From Flavobacterium hercynium (GTDB lineage Bacteria > Bacteroidota > Bacteroidia > Flavobacteriales > Flavobacteriaceae): a stretch of DNA of 64,000 nt. Positions 36,700 to 44,672 of the stretch are shown here, piece by piece. Each line of letters begins with the position of its first letter. Position 1 is the stretch's first letter. The stretch spans positions 124,001 to 188,000 of the forward strand of contig NZ_MUGW01000002.1 of assembly GCF_002217285.1 (NCBI RefSeq). The letters are read 5' to 3'. The notes below the pieces were generated by a model, which searched no databases, was not told where the DNA came from, and saw nothing but the letters and a program-made list of their open reading frames with translations. A program made the position numbers and the translations under genes.

Positions 36700-37980
36700 T
36701 TAAAATTGCTCAACCTCTGTAGAATGTTTCATTGCGGTAGTTGAAGATCTTCCTATCGTAACCGTATTCTGAACGGCATCAAAATAAGAAGTTCCCACAA
36801 ATGCCTGATGTTTTACAGCTCTGAATCCGCTTTGCTGTAAAGCAAATTCTCGTTCCTGCAATTCAGAGTAGCCTGCCATTCCGCGTTCTTTATAGGCCTT
36901 AGACAATTCGAACATACTTGTATTTAAAGCATGGAATCCTGCAAGTGTAATAAACTGAAATTTATATCCCATTGCAGCAAGATCTTCTCTAAACGTTTCC
37001 ATCTCAGCTACTGATAACTTTGCAGCCCAGTTAAAAGAAGGAGAACAATTGTACGCCAGCATTTTATCAGGAAATTCCTTTTTCATTGCATCAGCAAATT
37101 TTTTAGCATATACCAAATCAGGATTACTGGTTTCCATCCAAATCAAATCAGCATAAGGTGCGTAGCTCAATCCTCTTGCAATCCCTTGGTCAATACCATT
37201 TTTTACATAAAAAAAGCCTTCATTGGTTTTCTCACCAGTAATAAATTTAGCATCACGCGGATCAGCATCGCTGGTCAGTAAATTTGCAGCGTCAGCATCT
37301 GTTCTTGCCACAATCAAAGTCGAAACTCCCATTACATCTGCTGCTAAACGAGCCGCAATCAATTTGTTTATCGCTTCCTGAGTGGGCACCAGAACTTTAC
37401 CTCCTAAGTGCCCGCATTTTTTAGCCGAACTTAATTGATCCTCAAAATGAACTCCAGACGCTCCGGCCTCGATCATCGATTTCATTAATTCAAAAGCATT
37501 CAGATTTCCCCCAAAACCTGCTTCTGCATCAGCTACAATCGGAACCAGATAATCTTTTTTATCTTCTACCTCATTTACTACCTGAATCTGATCAGCACGT
37601 AATAAGGCACTGTTTATTTTTTTTACTACCATTGGCACGCTGTTTACCGGGTATAGCGATTGATCAGGATACATTTCTCCCGCCAAATTAGCATCGGCAG
37701 CTACTTGCCAGCCACTCAAATAAATAGCTTCTAAGCCCGCATCGACTTCCTGAATAGCCTGATTTCCGGTTAATGCGCCCAAACCCGCAACATAATCCTG
37801 ATTTTTTAACTTGCTCCATAATTTTTGCGCTCCCATTTTGGCAATAGAATGCTCAATATGATACGAACCCTGAAGCGTAATTACCTCTGTAGCCGTGTAC
37901 GGACGTTCAACTCCTTTCCATCTTAGGTTTGTAATCCAATCGTTAATCAATTCCTGAATTCTGTCTTCTGTAGTTTTCAT
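36700..37980 (-). CDS. aceA: Isocitrate lyase
   Basis: 426 aa, normal bacterial length. First enzyme of the glyoxylate shunt: isocitrate to glyoxylate plus succinate. Active-site loop [17 protein letters not shown] with Cys189, metal site [10 protein letters not shown], and [19 protein letters not shown] near the N-terminus. It lies 142 bp downstream of malate synthase on the same strand; the gap holds an AT-rich inverted repeat. Together they let cells grow on acetate or fatty acids. A regulator gene of the ScfR type is transcribed divergently from the pair. Confidence 0.97.
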   Translation of the reverse strand: MKTTEDRIQELINDWITNLRWKGVERPYTATEVITLQGSYHIEHSIAKMGAQKLWSKLKNQDYVAGLGALTGNQAIQEVDAGLEAIYLSGWQVAADANLAGEMYPDQSLYPVNSVPMVVKKINSALLRADQIQVVNEVEDKKDYLVPIVADAEAGFGGNLNAFELMKSMIEAGASGVHFEDQLSSAKKCGHLGGKVLVPTQEAINKLIAARLAADVMGVSTLIVARTDADAANLLTSDADPRDAKFITGEKTNEGFFYVKNGIDQGIARGLSYAPYADLIWMETSNPDLVYAKKFADAMKKEFPDKMLAYNCSPSFNWAAKLSVAEMETFREDLAAMGYKFQFITLAGFHALNTSMFELSKAYKERGMAGYSELQEREFALQQSGFRAVKHQAFVGTSYFDAVQNTVTIGRSSTTAMKHSTEVEQF

Positions 37981-38020
37981 AAATAATATAGTTAAGTTGG
38001 TTAGTAAAGCTTTTTATTAA

Positions 38021-38123
38021 ATCAATTAAAAATTGAGAATTAAAAATTAAAAATGTTTTTTCACGCGGATTTAGAAAGTATTACAGATAACGCCAGATTT
38101 TTAATTTTTAATTTTTAATTGAT
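38021..38123. repeat. AT-rich inverted repeat in the aceB-aceA gap
   Basis: The left arm (38021-38054, ATCAATTAAAAATT plus a GAG interruption and AATTAAAAATTAAAAAT) faces the right arm (38097-38123, ATTTTTAATTTTTAATTTTT then AATTGAT). They enclose 42 nt with CACGCGGATTTAGAAAG. It could form a long weak hairpin in the bicistronic mRNA. It may be a miniature element or an RNA processing site; no other copy is evident here. Confidence 0.55.
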
Positions 38124-39724
38124 CAAAGGTATTTGTAACACGGAATCGTTAGAAAGTCAACGAAATCAGCATTTACAACTAGCCTTTCCAGCACTTTTTC
38201 TGCTAGCGGAAATTGTCTTTTTTCGTAAATTTCTTCGCCCAATTCATTTTTAATTTTCTCAAATTCATCTAAAGTCAATTCGTGATAATGAGCGAGATCT
38301 AATTTTTTACCGGTATCCAAAACCACTTTATTCTGTAGCCATTGCCACAATTGCGATCTCGATATTTCGGCAGTTGCTGCATCTTCCATTAAATTGTGCA
38401 AAGCAGCTGCACCTTGTCCGTTTAACCAAGAAGCCAGATACAATACCGCAATATTGATGTTTTTACGAACACCAGTCTCTGTAATAATTCCGATTGGTGG
38501 TTCAATCAGATCTGCCTCTGTGATTTTACGGTATTCTCTTTTAACATGAATCTGATTCGGACCTGGCATTCCGGCATCAAAAACATTCTTAGCCAGTGCA
38601 ACCAAATCAGGATGTGCTACCCAGGTTCCGTCATGACCATTTCGAACTTCACGTTCTTTATCTGTTTTTACTTTTGCGAAAGCAATAGCATTGGCTTCTT
38701 CATTGTTTTTAATTGGAATTTGTGCTGCCATACCGCCAATAGCATGAATACCGCGTTTATGACATCGCTGAATCACCAGATTTGAATAAGCATCCATAAA
38801 AGGTGACGTCATATTTACCTGATCGCGATCCGGCACGATGAACTTTGGATTTTTTCGGAATTTCTTGATATAAGAAAAAATATAATCCCAACGCCCACAA
38901 TTCAATCCTACGATATGCTCCTTCAATTCATATATTATTTCATCTAATTGAAAACTTGCTGTAATGGTTTCTATCAAAACCGTCACTTTTATGGTACCTC
39001 GTTTCAGTTTCAAATAATCTTCGGTAAAATCGATTACCGTATTCCACCATCTTGCCTCCAGATAATGTTCCAATTTTGGAATGTAAAAGTAAGGTCCGGA
39101 ACCACGCTCCAATAATGACTTGTGATTGTGAAAAACATACAATCCGAAATCGACTAATGAACCCGAAACAGGATTCCCCTCAACAGCCAAGTGTTTCTCT
39201 GTCAAATGCAATCCACGTGGACGAACTATTAAAGTCGCTAATTTTTCATTTAGCTGATAGCTTTTGTTTTTAACGGTATCAGTATAGGAAATTGTTTTGT
39301 TTACAGCATCAATTAAGTTGAGTTGTCCTTCCATTAAATTTTGCCAGGTTGGTGAAGTACTGTCTTCAAAATCTGCCATAAATGTTTTTGCACCTGAATT
39401 TAAAGCATTGATAATCATCTTACGGTCAACAGGTCCAGTAACCTCTACTCTACGATCCAGCAAATCTTTCGGAATTTCACCTGCTGTCCAATTACCTTCT
39501 CTAACAGCTTTGGTTTCGGCAGGAAAAGACGGCATGACGCCTTGATCAAAAGTTAGCTGTTTTTGTTCGCGTTGCAACAACAATAATTTTCGCTGCGAAT
39601 CAAATTTGCGATGTAAATCGCTTATAAAAGCAACTGCTTCTTCTGTCCAGATTGTTGGATAAGAAAGGTTCTTTTCGGCTAAAAATTCCATTGCCGTTTC
39701 GGTAATCTCTAATTGGTTTTTCAT
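38123..39724 (-). CDS. aceB: Malate synthase A
   Basis: 533 aa, the length of the A isoform. Second glyoxylate shunt enzyme: glyoxylate plus acetyl-CoA to malate plus CoA. Signature blocks: FMADFEDSTSPTWQN, LIVRPRGLHL, VTVLIETITASFQLDEI (metal Glu), LNCGRWDYIFSYIKKF and the C-terminal catalytic Asp in MEDAATAEISRSQLWQW. It is the first gene of the aceB-aceA pair and diverges from a ScfR-type regulator across a 209-bp region with a perfect palindrome. No own promoter of the TAnnTTTG kind is clear. Confidence 0.97.
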   Translation of the reverse strand: MKNQLEITETAMEFLAEKNLSYPTIWTEEAVAFISDLHRKFDSQRKLLLLQREQKQLTFDQGVMPSFPAETKAVREGNWTAGEIPKDLLDRRVEVTGPVDRKMIINALNSGAKTFMADFEDSTSPTWQNLMEGQLNLIDAVNKTISYTDTVKNKSYQLNEKLATLIVRPRGLHLTEKHLAVEGNPVSGSLVDFGLYVFHNHKSLLERGSGPYFYIPKLEHYLEARWWNTVIDFTEDYLKLKRGTIKVTVLIETITASFQLDEIIYELKEHIVGLNCGRWDYIFSYIKKFRKNPKFIVPDRDQVNMTSPFMDAYSNLVIQRCHKRGIHAIGGMAAQIPIKNNEEANAIAFAKVKTDKEREVRNGHDGTWVAHPDLVALAKNVFDAGMPGPNQIHVKREYRKITEADLIEPPIGIITETGVRKNINIAVLYLASWLNGQGAAALHNLMEDAATAEISRSQLWQWLQNKVVLDTGKKLDLAHYHELTLDEFEKIKNELGEEIYEKRQFPLAEKVLERLVVNADFVDFLTIPCYKYL

Positions 39725-39864
39725 AGCTGCAGATTTTATTTTTGATCAATACTTTATGTTTTAAAGACATTGCTTTTATATCTAAAAAAGACATTACACT
39801 TATAAGTAATTAATAGTTAACTAGTTTCACACTACAATGTTAGGAAAAAGTTTTTTACAAAACA

Positions 39865-39878
39865 AGCGAACGTTCGCT
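39865..39878. promoter_or_regulatory. Perfect 14-bp palindrome, candidate operator
   Basis: AGCGAACGTTCGCT reads the same on both strands and stands out in very AT-rich DNA. It lies 18 bp upstream of the -33 box of the ScfR-type regulator gene and about 140 bp upstream of aceB. It is the obvious candidate binding site for that regulator. Confidence 0.5.
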
Positions 39879-39896
39879 AAATGTGTAAAATATTTT

Positions 39897-39928
39897 TTTG
39901 GCGATTATTTTTATAATAACTACATTTG
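39897..39928 (+). promoter_or_regulatory. Predicted promoter of the ScfR-type regulator
   Basis: TTTG at 39897-39900, a 20-bp spacer and TACATTTG at 39921-39928 make one of the best consensus promoters in the window. The ATG at 39934 is only 5 bp after the -7 box, so the transcript would be leaderless or nearly so. Confidence 0.6.
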
Positions 39929-39933
39929 ATATT

Positions 39934-41415
39934 ATGGATATCGAAAAAGACTATATAAAACTGATTTTTGGCCTGAAATTAAAGCAAGTCCGCACCCAAA
40001 AGAATCTTTCTCTTTTTGGATTGGCTAAGCTTACTAATCTTTCTAAATCGTATTTGAACGAAATCGAAAAAGGAAAGAAATATCCAAAAACAGATAAAAT
40101 TTTACTTTTATGCGAGCATCTGGACGTGAGTTACGACCAAATGGTATCGCTAAAACTCGATAACAATCTTGCTCCGATTGGAGAAATTCTAAAATCAGGA
40201 ATTTTAAAAGAGATTCCGCTTGAACTTTTTGGCATCCAGGAAGCTGATTTAATTGATATTATTGCCAACGCTCCTGCCAAAGTCAATGCTTTTATCAGCA
40301 CCATAATCGAAATTGCCCAGCATTACAATCTTAGCCGAGAAAGTTTTTTCTTAGCTGCTTTGCGTTCGTATCAGGAAGCACACAGCAATTACTTTGAAGA
40401 TTTGGAAAACAAAGTGATTGAATTTTCCAAGTCATTTCAGATTAATCTGGACTCTAAAATCAGTATCGAGGAATTACAAGCCATTTTAACGGAAGAATAC
40501 GAATACAAAATCGAAGAAATCGCTTTTACTGATCAGGAAGCATTGGGCGATCTACGCTCGATTTACGTTCCTAAAAGCAAGACATTATTACTTTCTACGG
40601 AAATTGACACTCCCCAAAGGGCTTTTATATTAGCCAAAGAAATTGCATACAACTATCTTAATTTATCAGATCGCCTGCTGACTTTCAGCTGGATTAAGTT
40701 TGATAATTTCGATCAGGTGCTGCACAACTTCTACGCTTCGTATTTTGCGGGAGCTTTATTGCTTCCACGCCAATTGGTTGTAGACAAAATCAATAGTTTT
40801 TTGCATAACGAAAAACCTAATCCGGAAGAATTTGTTGCTCTTATTGAAAGTTTTGAGGTTTCACCGGAATCTTTTTATCAGAGATTAACCAACTTACTAC
40901 CGAAAGATTTTCATTTAAAAAATTTATTCTTTCTCCGACTTTCGCATCAAGTTGGTTCTGATGTTTATCAAATTAAAAAAGAATTACACATCACCAACCA
41001 ACAGGAACCACACGCCAACGAAACCAACGAGCATTATTGCAGACGCTGGGTTTCTGTAAAAACTATCGACGAGGCCATAAAACAAAACAAACCGCACTTT
41101 TTTGATGCTCAGATTTCGAGTTATGCCAATAGCGGAAATGAATATCTAGTTTTTTCTTCAGCTACTCAGGATCCTTTTGTACACCACAATATCCGTAGTA
41201 TTTCGGTTGGAATTTTGATCACGCCGGCAATGAAAAAGAAATTCAAATTCATTGAAGGAAAACCTCTTGTAAAACGAATCGTAGGCGTTACCTGCGAAAC
41301 CTGCGCCGTACAAGATTGCCTCGAAAGAGCTGCTCCGCCTATCGCACTCGAACAAAAAAAACGACACGAAAATACCGATGCGGTTGTACAGCAGTTTATT
41401 GCTAAGTATAGCTGA
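39934..41415 (+). CDS. XRE-family regulator with ImmA/IrrE-like and DUF2083 domains (ScfR type)
   Basis: 493 aa from ATG 39934. Residues about 10-65 are an XRE helix-turn-helix (LGLKLKQVRTQKNLSLFGLA-like start, then SKSYLNEIEKGKKYPKTDK). The middle resembles an ImmA/IrrE peptidase-like domain with the HExxH Zn motif degenerate (AKEIAYNYLN). The C-terminal DUF2083 part ends with GVTCETCAVQDCLERAAPP. This architecture is that of short-chain fatty acyl-CoA regulators such as RamB and MccR, which control acetate, glyoxylate or methylcitrate genes in actinobacteria. Its place divergent from aceB-aceA makes it their likely regulator, possibly responding to an acyl-CoA. The TTG at 39898 is a less likely start. 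Confidence 0.87.
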   Translation: MDIEKDYIKLIFGLKLKQVRTQKNLSLFGLAKLTNLSKSYLNEIEKGKKYPKTDKILLLCEHLDVSYDQMVSLKLDNNLAPIGEILKSGILKEIPLELFGIQEADLIDIIANAPAKVNAFISTIIEIAQHYNLSRESFFLAALRSYQEAHSNYFEDLENKVIEFSKSFQINLDSKISIEELQAILTEEYEYKIEEIAFTDQEALGDLRSIYVPKSKTLLLSTEIDTPQRAFILAKEIAYNYLNLSDRLLTFSWIKFDNFDQVLHNFYASYFAGALLLPRQLVVDKINSFLHNEKPNPEEFVALIESFEVSPESFYQRLTNLLPKDFHLKNLFFLRLSHQVGSDVYQIKKELHITNQQEPHANETNEHYCRRWVSVKTIDEAIKQNKPHFFDAQISSYANSGNEYLVFSSATQDPFVHHNIRSISVGILITPAMKKKFKFIEGKPLVKRIVGVTCETCAVQDCLERAAPPIALEQKKRHENTDAVVQQFIAKYS

Positions 41416-41500
41416 TTGTTGGATTTTTTAGATTGTTGGATGTTTGGATTGTTAGACTTCTTAGACGCTAGATTTCTTAGATTTTACAACATACCTAAAA

Positions 41501-41524
41501 AGACGCACTGCTGTGCGTCTCTAC
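41501..41524. repeat. Dispersed hairpin repeat, copy 1
   Basis: AGACGCAC-TGCT-GTGCGTCT plus CTAC. The same 24 bp occur at 46231-46254. The 8-bp perfect stem has a TGCT loop. It lies among other low-complexity repeats. Confidence 0.8.
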
Positions 41525-41564
41525 GTTAAAAAACATCCTAAAAAAAACCTCTGAACCTTTGCAA

Positions 41565-41588
41565 CTCAGAACCTCAGAACCTCAGAAC
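41565..41588. repeat. Three tandem copies of CTCAGAAC
   Basis: An 8-bp unit repeated exactly three times and flanked by degenerate versions (CCTCTGAACCTTTG, CCTTTGAAAA). The preceding DNA (41416-41480) is a degenerate TTAGATT / GTTGGATT tract. Confidence 0.75.
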
Positions 41589-41600
41589 CTTTGAAAAAAA

Positions 41601-41646
41601 CTTAATCTAGGTTAAGTGCGTTTCGTTTATGTTGGTGGTAAATTTG
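41601..41646 (+). promoter_or_regulatory. Shared 19-bp operator-like motif and -7 box upstream of the pirin gene
   Basis: CTTAATCTAGGTTAAGTGC at 41601-41619, whose first 16 bp are a palindrome with one mismatch, then TAAATTTG at 41639-41646. The start-to-start distance is 38 bp, identical to the arrangement upstream of the YceI gene. The motif covers the place of the -33 box. Confidence 0.65.
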
Positions 41647-41677
41647 TACCATAATAAAAACAAAACACATAGACATC

Positions 41678-42394
41678 ATGGAAAATATAGTTTTACACAA
41701 AGGAGAAACAAGAGGAAATGCAAATCACGGATGGCTTAATGCTTATCATAGTTTTAGTTTTGCAAGCTGGTACAATCCGGATAGAATTCAATTTGGAGCT
41801 CTTCGCGTTTTAAATGACGATACGATTGCTGCCGGAATGGGATTCGGAACGCATCCTCACGATAATATGGAAATCATTACGATTCCACTAGAAGGTGATT
41901 TAGCACACAAAGACAGCATGGGAAATACTGAAATTATCAAAAATGGTGATATTCAGGTTATGAGTGCCGGAACTGGTGTACAACATAGCGAATTTAACCC
42001 AAATGAAGATCAGCAAACTAAATTGTTGCAAATCTGGTTGTTTCCAAACAAAAGAAATGTAGCACCTCGTTATCAGCAAATCACTTTAGACGTTGCAGAC
42101 AGACACAATAAATTTTCACAAATATTATCGCCTAATGCAGATGATGAAGGTGTTTGGATTCACCAGGATGCATGGTTTAATATGGGGAATTTTGACGCTG
42201 GAACTTCTACAACTTATAACTTAAAAAAAGAAGGAAACGGTGTGTATGCTTTTATCTTAAAAGGAAACGTAACGATCAACGGACAAGAATTGAATACCCG
42301 CGATGCAATGGGAATTTCAGATTTTGAAACTTTGAACATTACAGCAAATACGGAAGCCGAAATACTTTTAATGGATATTCCGATGAATTATTAA
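41678..42394 (+). CDS. Pirin family protein (YhhW-like)
   Basis: 238 aa bicupin. N-terminal cupin with the metal-binding pattern GTHPHDNMEIITI and GTGVQHSEFNP (two His, one more His and Glu), preceded by SFASWYNPDRIQFG. This matches YhhW-type pirins that show quercetin 2,3-dioxygenase activity in vitro. The physiological role is unknown; related genes are often induced by oxidative or electrophilic stress. It has its own promoter with an operator-like motif, which also precedes the following YceI gene, so the two are probably co-regulated. Confidence 0.92.
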   Translation: MENIVLHKGETRGNANHGWLNAYHSFSFASWYNPDRIQFGALRVLNDDTIAAGMGFGTHPHDNMEIITIPLEGDLAHKDSMGNTEIIKNGDIQVMSAGTGVQHSEFNPNEDQQTKLLQIWLFPNKRNVAPRYQQITLDVADRHNKFSQILSPNADDEGVWIHQDAWFNMGNFDAGTSTTYNLKKEGNGVYAFILKGNVTINGQELNTRDAMGISDFETLNITANTEAEILLMDIPMNY

Positions 42395-42433
42395 TTCTGA
42401 AATTAAAAACAGAAAATCAGAGCATTCGCATTT

Positions 42434-42479
42434 CTTAATCTAGGTTAAGTGCCCAAAGCTTACGCACTCCGTAACTTTG
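42434..42479 (+). promoter_or_regulatory. Shared 19-bp operator-like motif and -7 box upstream of the YceI gene
   Basis: The second exact copy of CTTAATCTAGGTTAAGTGC (42434-42452), followed by TAACTTTG at 42472-42479, again 38 bp start to start. The DNA between motif and -7 box is different from that at the pirin gene, so the motif itself is what is kept. Confidence 0.65.
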
Positions 42480-42517
42480 TCTTATCAAAATGAAATTAAT
42501 ATTTAAAAAATAAAATT

Positions 42518-43051
42518 ATGTCAACTACAAAATGGTCAATTGACCCAACACATTCAGAAATTGGTTTTAAAGTTAAACACATGATGTTTACAAATGTTTC
42601 AGGAAAATTTGGAACTTACGATGCAACAATTACTACAGACGGAGATAGTTTCGAAAATGCTGCTATTGAGTTTTCTGGCGATATCGCTTCTATTGACACT
42701 GCAAATGCAGACAGAGATGGTCACTTAAGAAGTGCTGATTTCTTTGATGTAGAAAACAATCCAAAATTGACTTTCAAAGCTTCGTCTTTCAAAAAAGTTG
42801 ATGCTGGTGATTATGAATTAACTGGTGATTTAACAATCAAAGGTGTTTCAAAATCAGTAAAATTTCCAGTAGAATTTAGCGGAATCATGACTGATCCATG
42901 GGGAAATACAAAAGTAGGTTTAAGCATCGAAGGAAAAATAAACCGTAAAGATTGGGGATTAAACTGGAACTCTGCTCTTGAAACTGGTGGTGTTTTAGTA
43001 GGCGAAGAAGTTCGTTTAAACATTGAATTACAATTCGTAAAACAAGCGTAA
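42518..43051 (+). CDS. YceI family protein, cytoplasmic form
   Basis: 177 aa lipocalin-like YceI barrel. WSIDPTHSEIGFKVKHMM at the start, then GSFENA-like SFENAAIEFSGDI, HLRSADFFDVENNPKLTF (hallmark), LTGDLTIKGVSKSVKFPVEF and GLSIEGKINRKDWGLNW. The fold binds isoprenoid-like lipids in characterised relatives. No signal peptide is present (it starts MSTTKWSID), unlike the periplasmic E. coli protein, so it should stay in the cytoplasm. Shares its promoter architecture with the upstream pirin gene. Confidence 0.94.
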   Translation: MSTTKWSIDPTHSEIGFKVKHMMFTNVSGKFGTYDATITTDGDSFENAAIEFSGDIASIDTANADRDGHLRSADFFDVENNPKLTFKASSFKKVDAGDYELTGDLTIKGVSKSVKFPVEFSGIMTDPWGNTKVGLSIEGKINRKDWGLNWNSALETGGVLVGEEVRLNIELQFVKQA

Positions 43052-43085
43052 TTCTTTAATAATTTAGGTTTTAATTTGGTTGGTT

Positions 43086-43125
43086 AAAAACGCCTGTGCT
43101 TTTTCAAGTACAGGCGTTTTTTTGT
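43086..43125 (+). terminator. Rho-independent terminator after the YceI gene
   Basis: Stem AAAAACGCCTGTGCT / AGTACAGGCGTTTTT (one G-U pair) with a 6-nt loop and T tail. Confidence 0.85.
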
Positions 43126-43136
43126 TGCTATAAAAA

Positions 43137-43183
43137 TAGCCACGAATTCATGAATTATTTTCCCATTAATGAATTCTTGGCTA
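43137..43183 (-). terminator. Probable terminator of the AraC regulator gene
   Basis: 15-bp arms TAGCCACGAATTCAT / ATGAATTCTTGGCTA with one mismatch and a 17-nt loop. On the minus strand the hairpin is followed by TTTTTAT, just after the regulator stop. Confidence 0.6.
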
Positions 43184-43189
43184 AAAAAC

Positions 43190-44053
43190 TCATCGTAACG
43201 TATTTCTAAATTCAGTTGGCGATGATCCGGTTTGTTTTTTAAAAAATCTGGAAAAATACGAGTAATCTTCATAACCCACTTTGAAAGCAATTTCGTTTAC
43301 GGCTAATTGTTTGTCGATCAACATTCGTTTTATCTCCAAAATAACCCGATCTGTAATGACTTCTGTTGCTGTTTTTTGTAAAATTTCATTGCAAATACGA
43401 TTTAAATGTTTCAACGTAATATTTAATTTTTCTGCATAAAAGGAAGGCAGTTTTTCTTCTCTGAAATAGCGCTCCAAAAGCAACTCAAACGTATTGATTT
43501 TAACATTATAAGAATGTGTCTGATGCGAGTATGTTTCGCTGTACTTGCGCGCGATCTCAATATGAATACAATCCAGCAAATTCAGCATTTTATCCAATTG
43601 ATGTTTTTGCTCTTGGTTATTTTCTTCAATCAGTAAATTAAAATAAGGCAGGATTTTAGGAATCTGATTTTCTTCAAAAACCATTTCGGGACGATTGTGT
43701 ATAGAATGATAAAAATTATACTCGTTGATGTTTTTCTGTCCGAAGTATAAATTATAAAGTTCCTGCGAAAAAATAATCACAAAGCCTTCAATATCTTCAG
43801 ACAAACTCCAATGGTGCATTTGTCCGGGCTGCAAAACAAACAAGCTGCCTTTTTTAATTTCAAATTGATCAAAATCAACTTCATGCTGTCCGGAACCATT
43901 GGTAAAAAATACCATCAAATAGGAATCATGCCGATGTGGTTCTTCTACAAAACTGTGACTTTTTAAATGTTCTGTAAATGTATTTACGTAAAAATCACGA
44001 TGCACATCGTTACAACTAAAATTCTGAACACTATAAACGGGATACTTTTTCAT
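43190..44053 (-). CDS. AraC family transcriptional regulator
   Basis: 287 aa. N-terminal cupin sensor (HRHDSYLMVFFTNGSGQHEVDF, then FVLQPGQMHHWSL) and a C-terminal double helix-turn-helix at about 185-285 (FYAEKLNITLKHLNRICNEIL, AVNEIAFKVGYEDYSYFSRFFKKQTG, SPTEFR). The ligand is unknown. It is convergent with the YceI gene. It could control the pirin/YceI pair, but AraC sites are normally direct repeats, whereas the shared motif there is palindromic, so this is uncertain. Confidence 0.92.
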   Translation of the reverse strand: MKKYPVYSVQNFSCNDVHRDFYVNTFTEHLKSHSFVEEPHRHDSYLMVFFTNGSGQHEVDFDQFEIKKGSLFVLQPGQMHHWSLSEDIEGFVIIFSQELYNLYFGQKNINEYNFYHSIHNRPEMVFEENQIPKILPYFNLLIEENNQEQKHQLDKMLNLLDCIHIEIARKYSETYSHQTHSYNVKINTFELLLERYFREEKLPSFYAEKLNITLKHLNRICNEILQKTATEVITDRVILEIKRMLIDKQLAVNEIAFKVGYEDYSYFSRFFKKQTGSSPTEFRNTLR

Positions 44054-44237
44054 ATCTGTAGAATTTATTTTTTATTAGTCCTATATGGGATCGCCCAATC
44101 ACCTTTTTCGTTTACAAAGTCATTTAAGGCAGGCGATGTTATACAAATGTCTTTATTGTGCTATAATAAGCGAAGATATAAAAAAGACTTTTAAGTCATT
44201 CCAAATTACCTTTGTATAAATAAAAAACAACAAAGTC

Positions 44238-44600
44238 ATGTCAAGCGCATTAACCCATATTTTAAAAAACGAATGTCCTGTTTGTCACACCGGAAAAGTA
44301 TTTACAGACAAAAATATTTTCCTGAATTTTGGTTTGCCAAAAATGAACGAATACTGCAGTCACTGTAATTACAAGTTTCAAAAAGAGCCTGGTTATTTCT
44401 TTGGCGCTATGTATGTAAACTACGGATTAACAGTCGCTCAGGGAATCGCAACCTTTTGTATTGCTCAGTATTTCTTTGAGAAAAATTTCGATTTAAGAAT
44501 TATTCCAATCATTGCCGTTGTGATTACTTTACTCACCTCTTTCAATCTAAGATTTTCGAGATTGGTATGGATTTACATGTTTAAGGATTATACGAGCTAA
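44238..44600 (+). CDS. DUF983 family membrane protein
   Basis: 120 aa. Starts with a zinc-ribbon-like pair of Cys motifs (CPVCHTGK and CSHCNYKFQKEPGYFFGAMYVNYG, the latter containing the family block), followed by two membrane segments (about 60-80 and 88-107). Function unknown. A TACCTTTG box at 44207-44214 probably drives it. The fabD gene follows on the same strand after 72 bp with its own possible -7 box. Confidence 0.9.
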   Translation: MSSALTHILKNECPVCHTGKVFTDKNIFLNFGLPKMNEYCSHCNYKFQKEPGYFFGAMYVNYGLTVAQGIATFCIAQYFFEKNFDLRIIPIIAVVITLLTSFNLRFSRLVWIYMFKDYTS

Positions 44601-44608
44601 AAAAATGC

Positions 44609-44616
44609 TATTTTTG
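44609..44616 (+). promoter_or_regulatory. Possible -7 box of fabD
   Basis: TATTTTTG fits TAnnTTTG and lies 57 bp before the chosen fabD ATG. The open fabD frame reaches back to 44625, but the box and family length favour the later ATG at 44673. No -33 box is clear. Confidence 0.4.
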
Positions 44617-44672
44617 TCTTTCAATTGAAAAGTAGTTTCAATTCAAAAAAAAATAAAAAACAAACTAGACAA

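Noticed and set aside
41565..41588. Three CTCAGAAC units considered as a CRISPR-like or iteron array
   Set aside because: The units are directly adjacent without spacers and there is no cas or rep gene nearby; a simple tandem repeat explains them.
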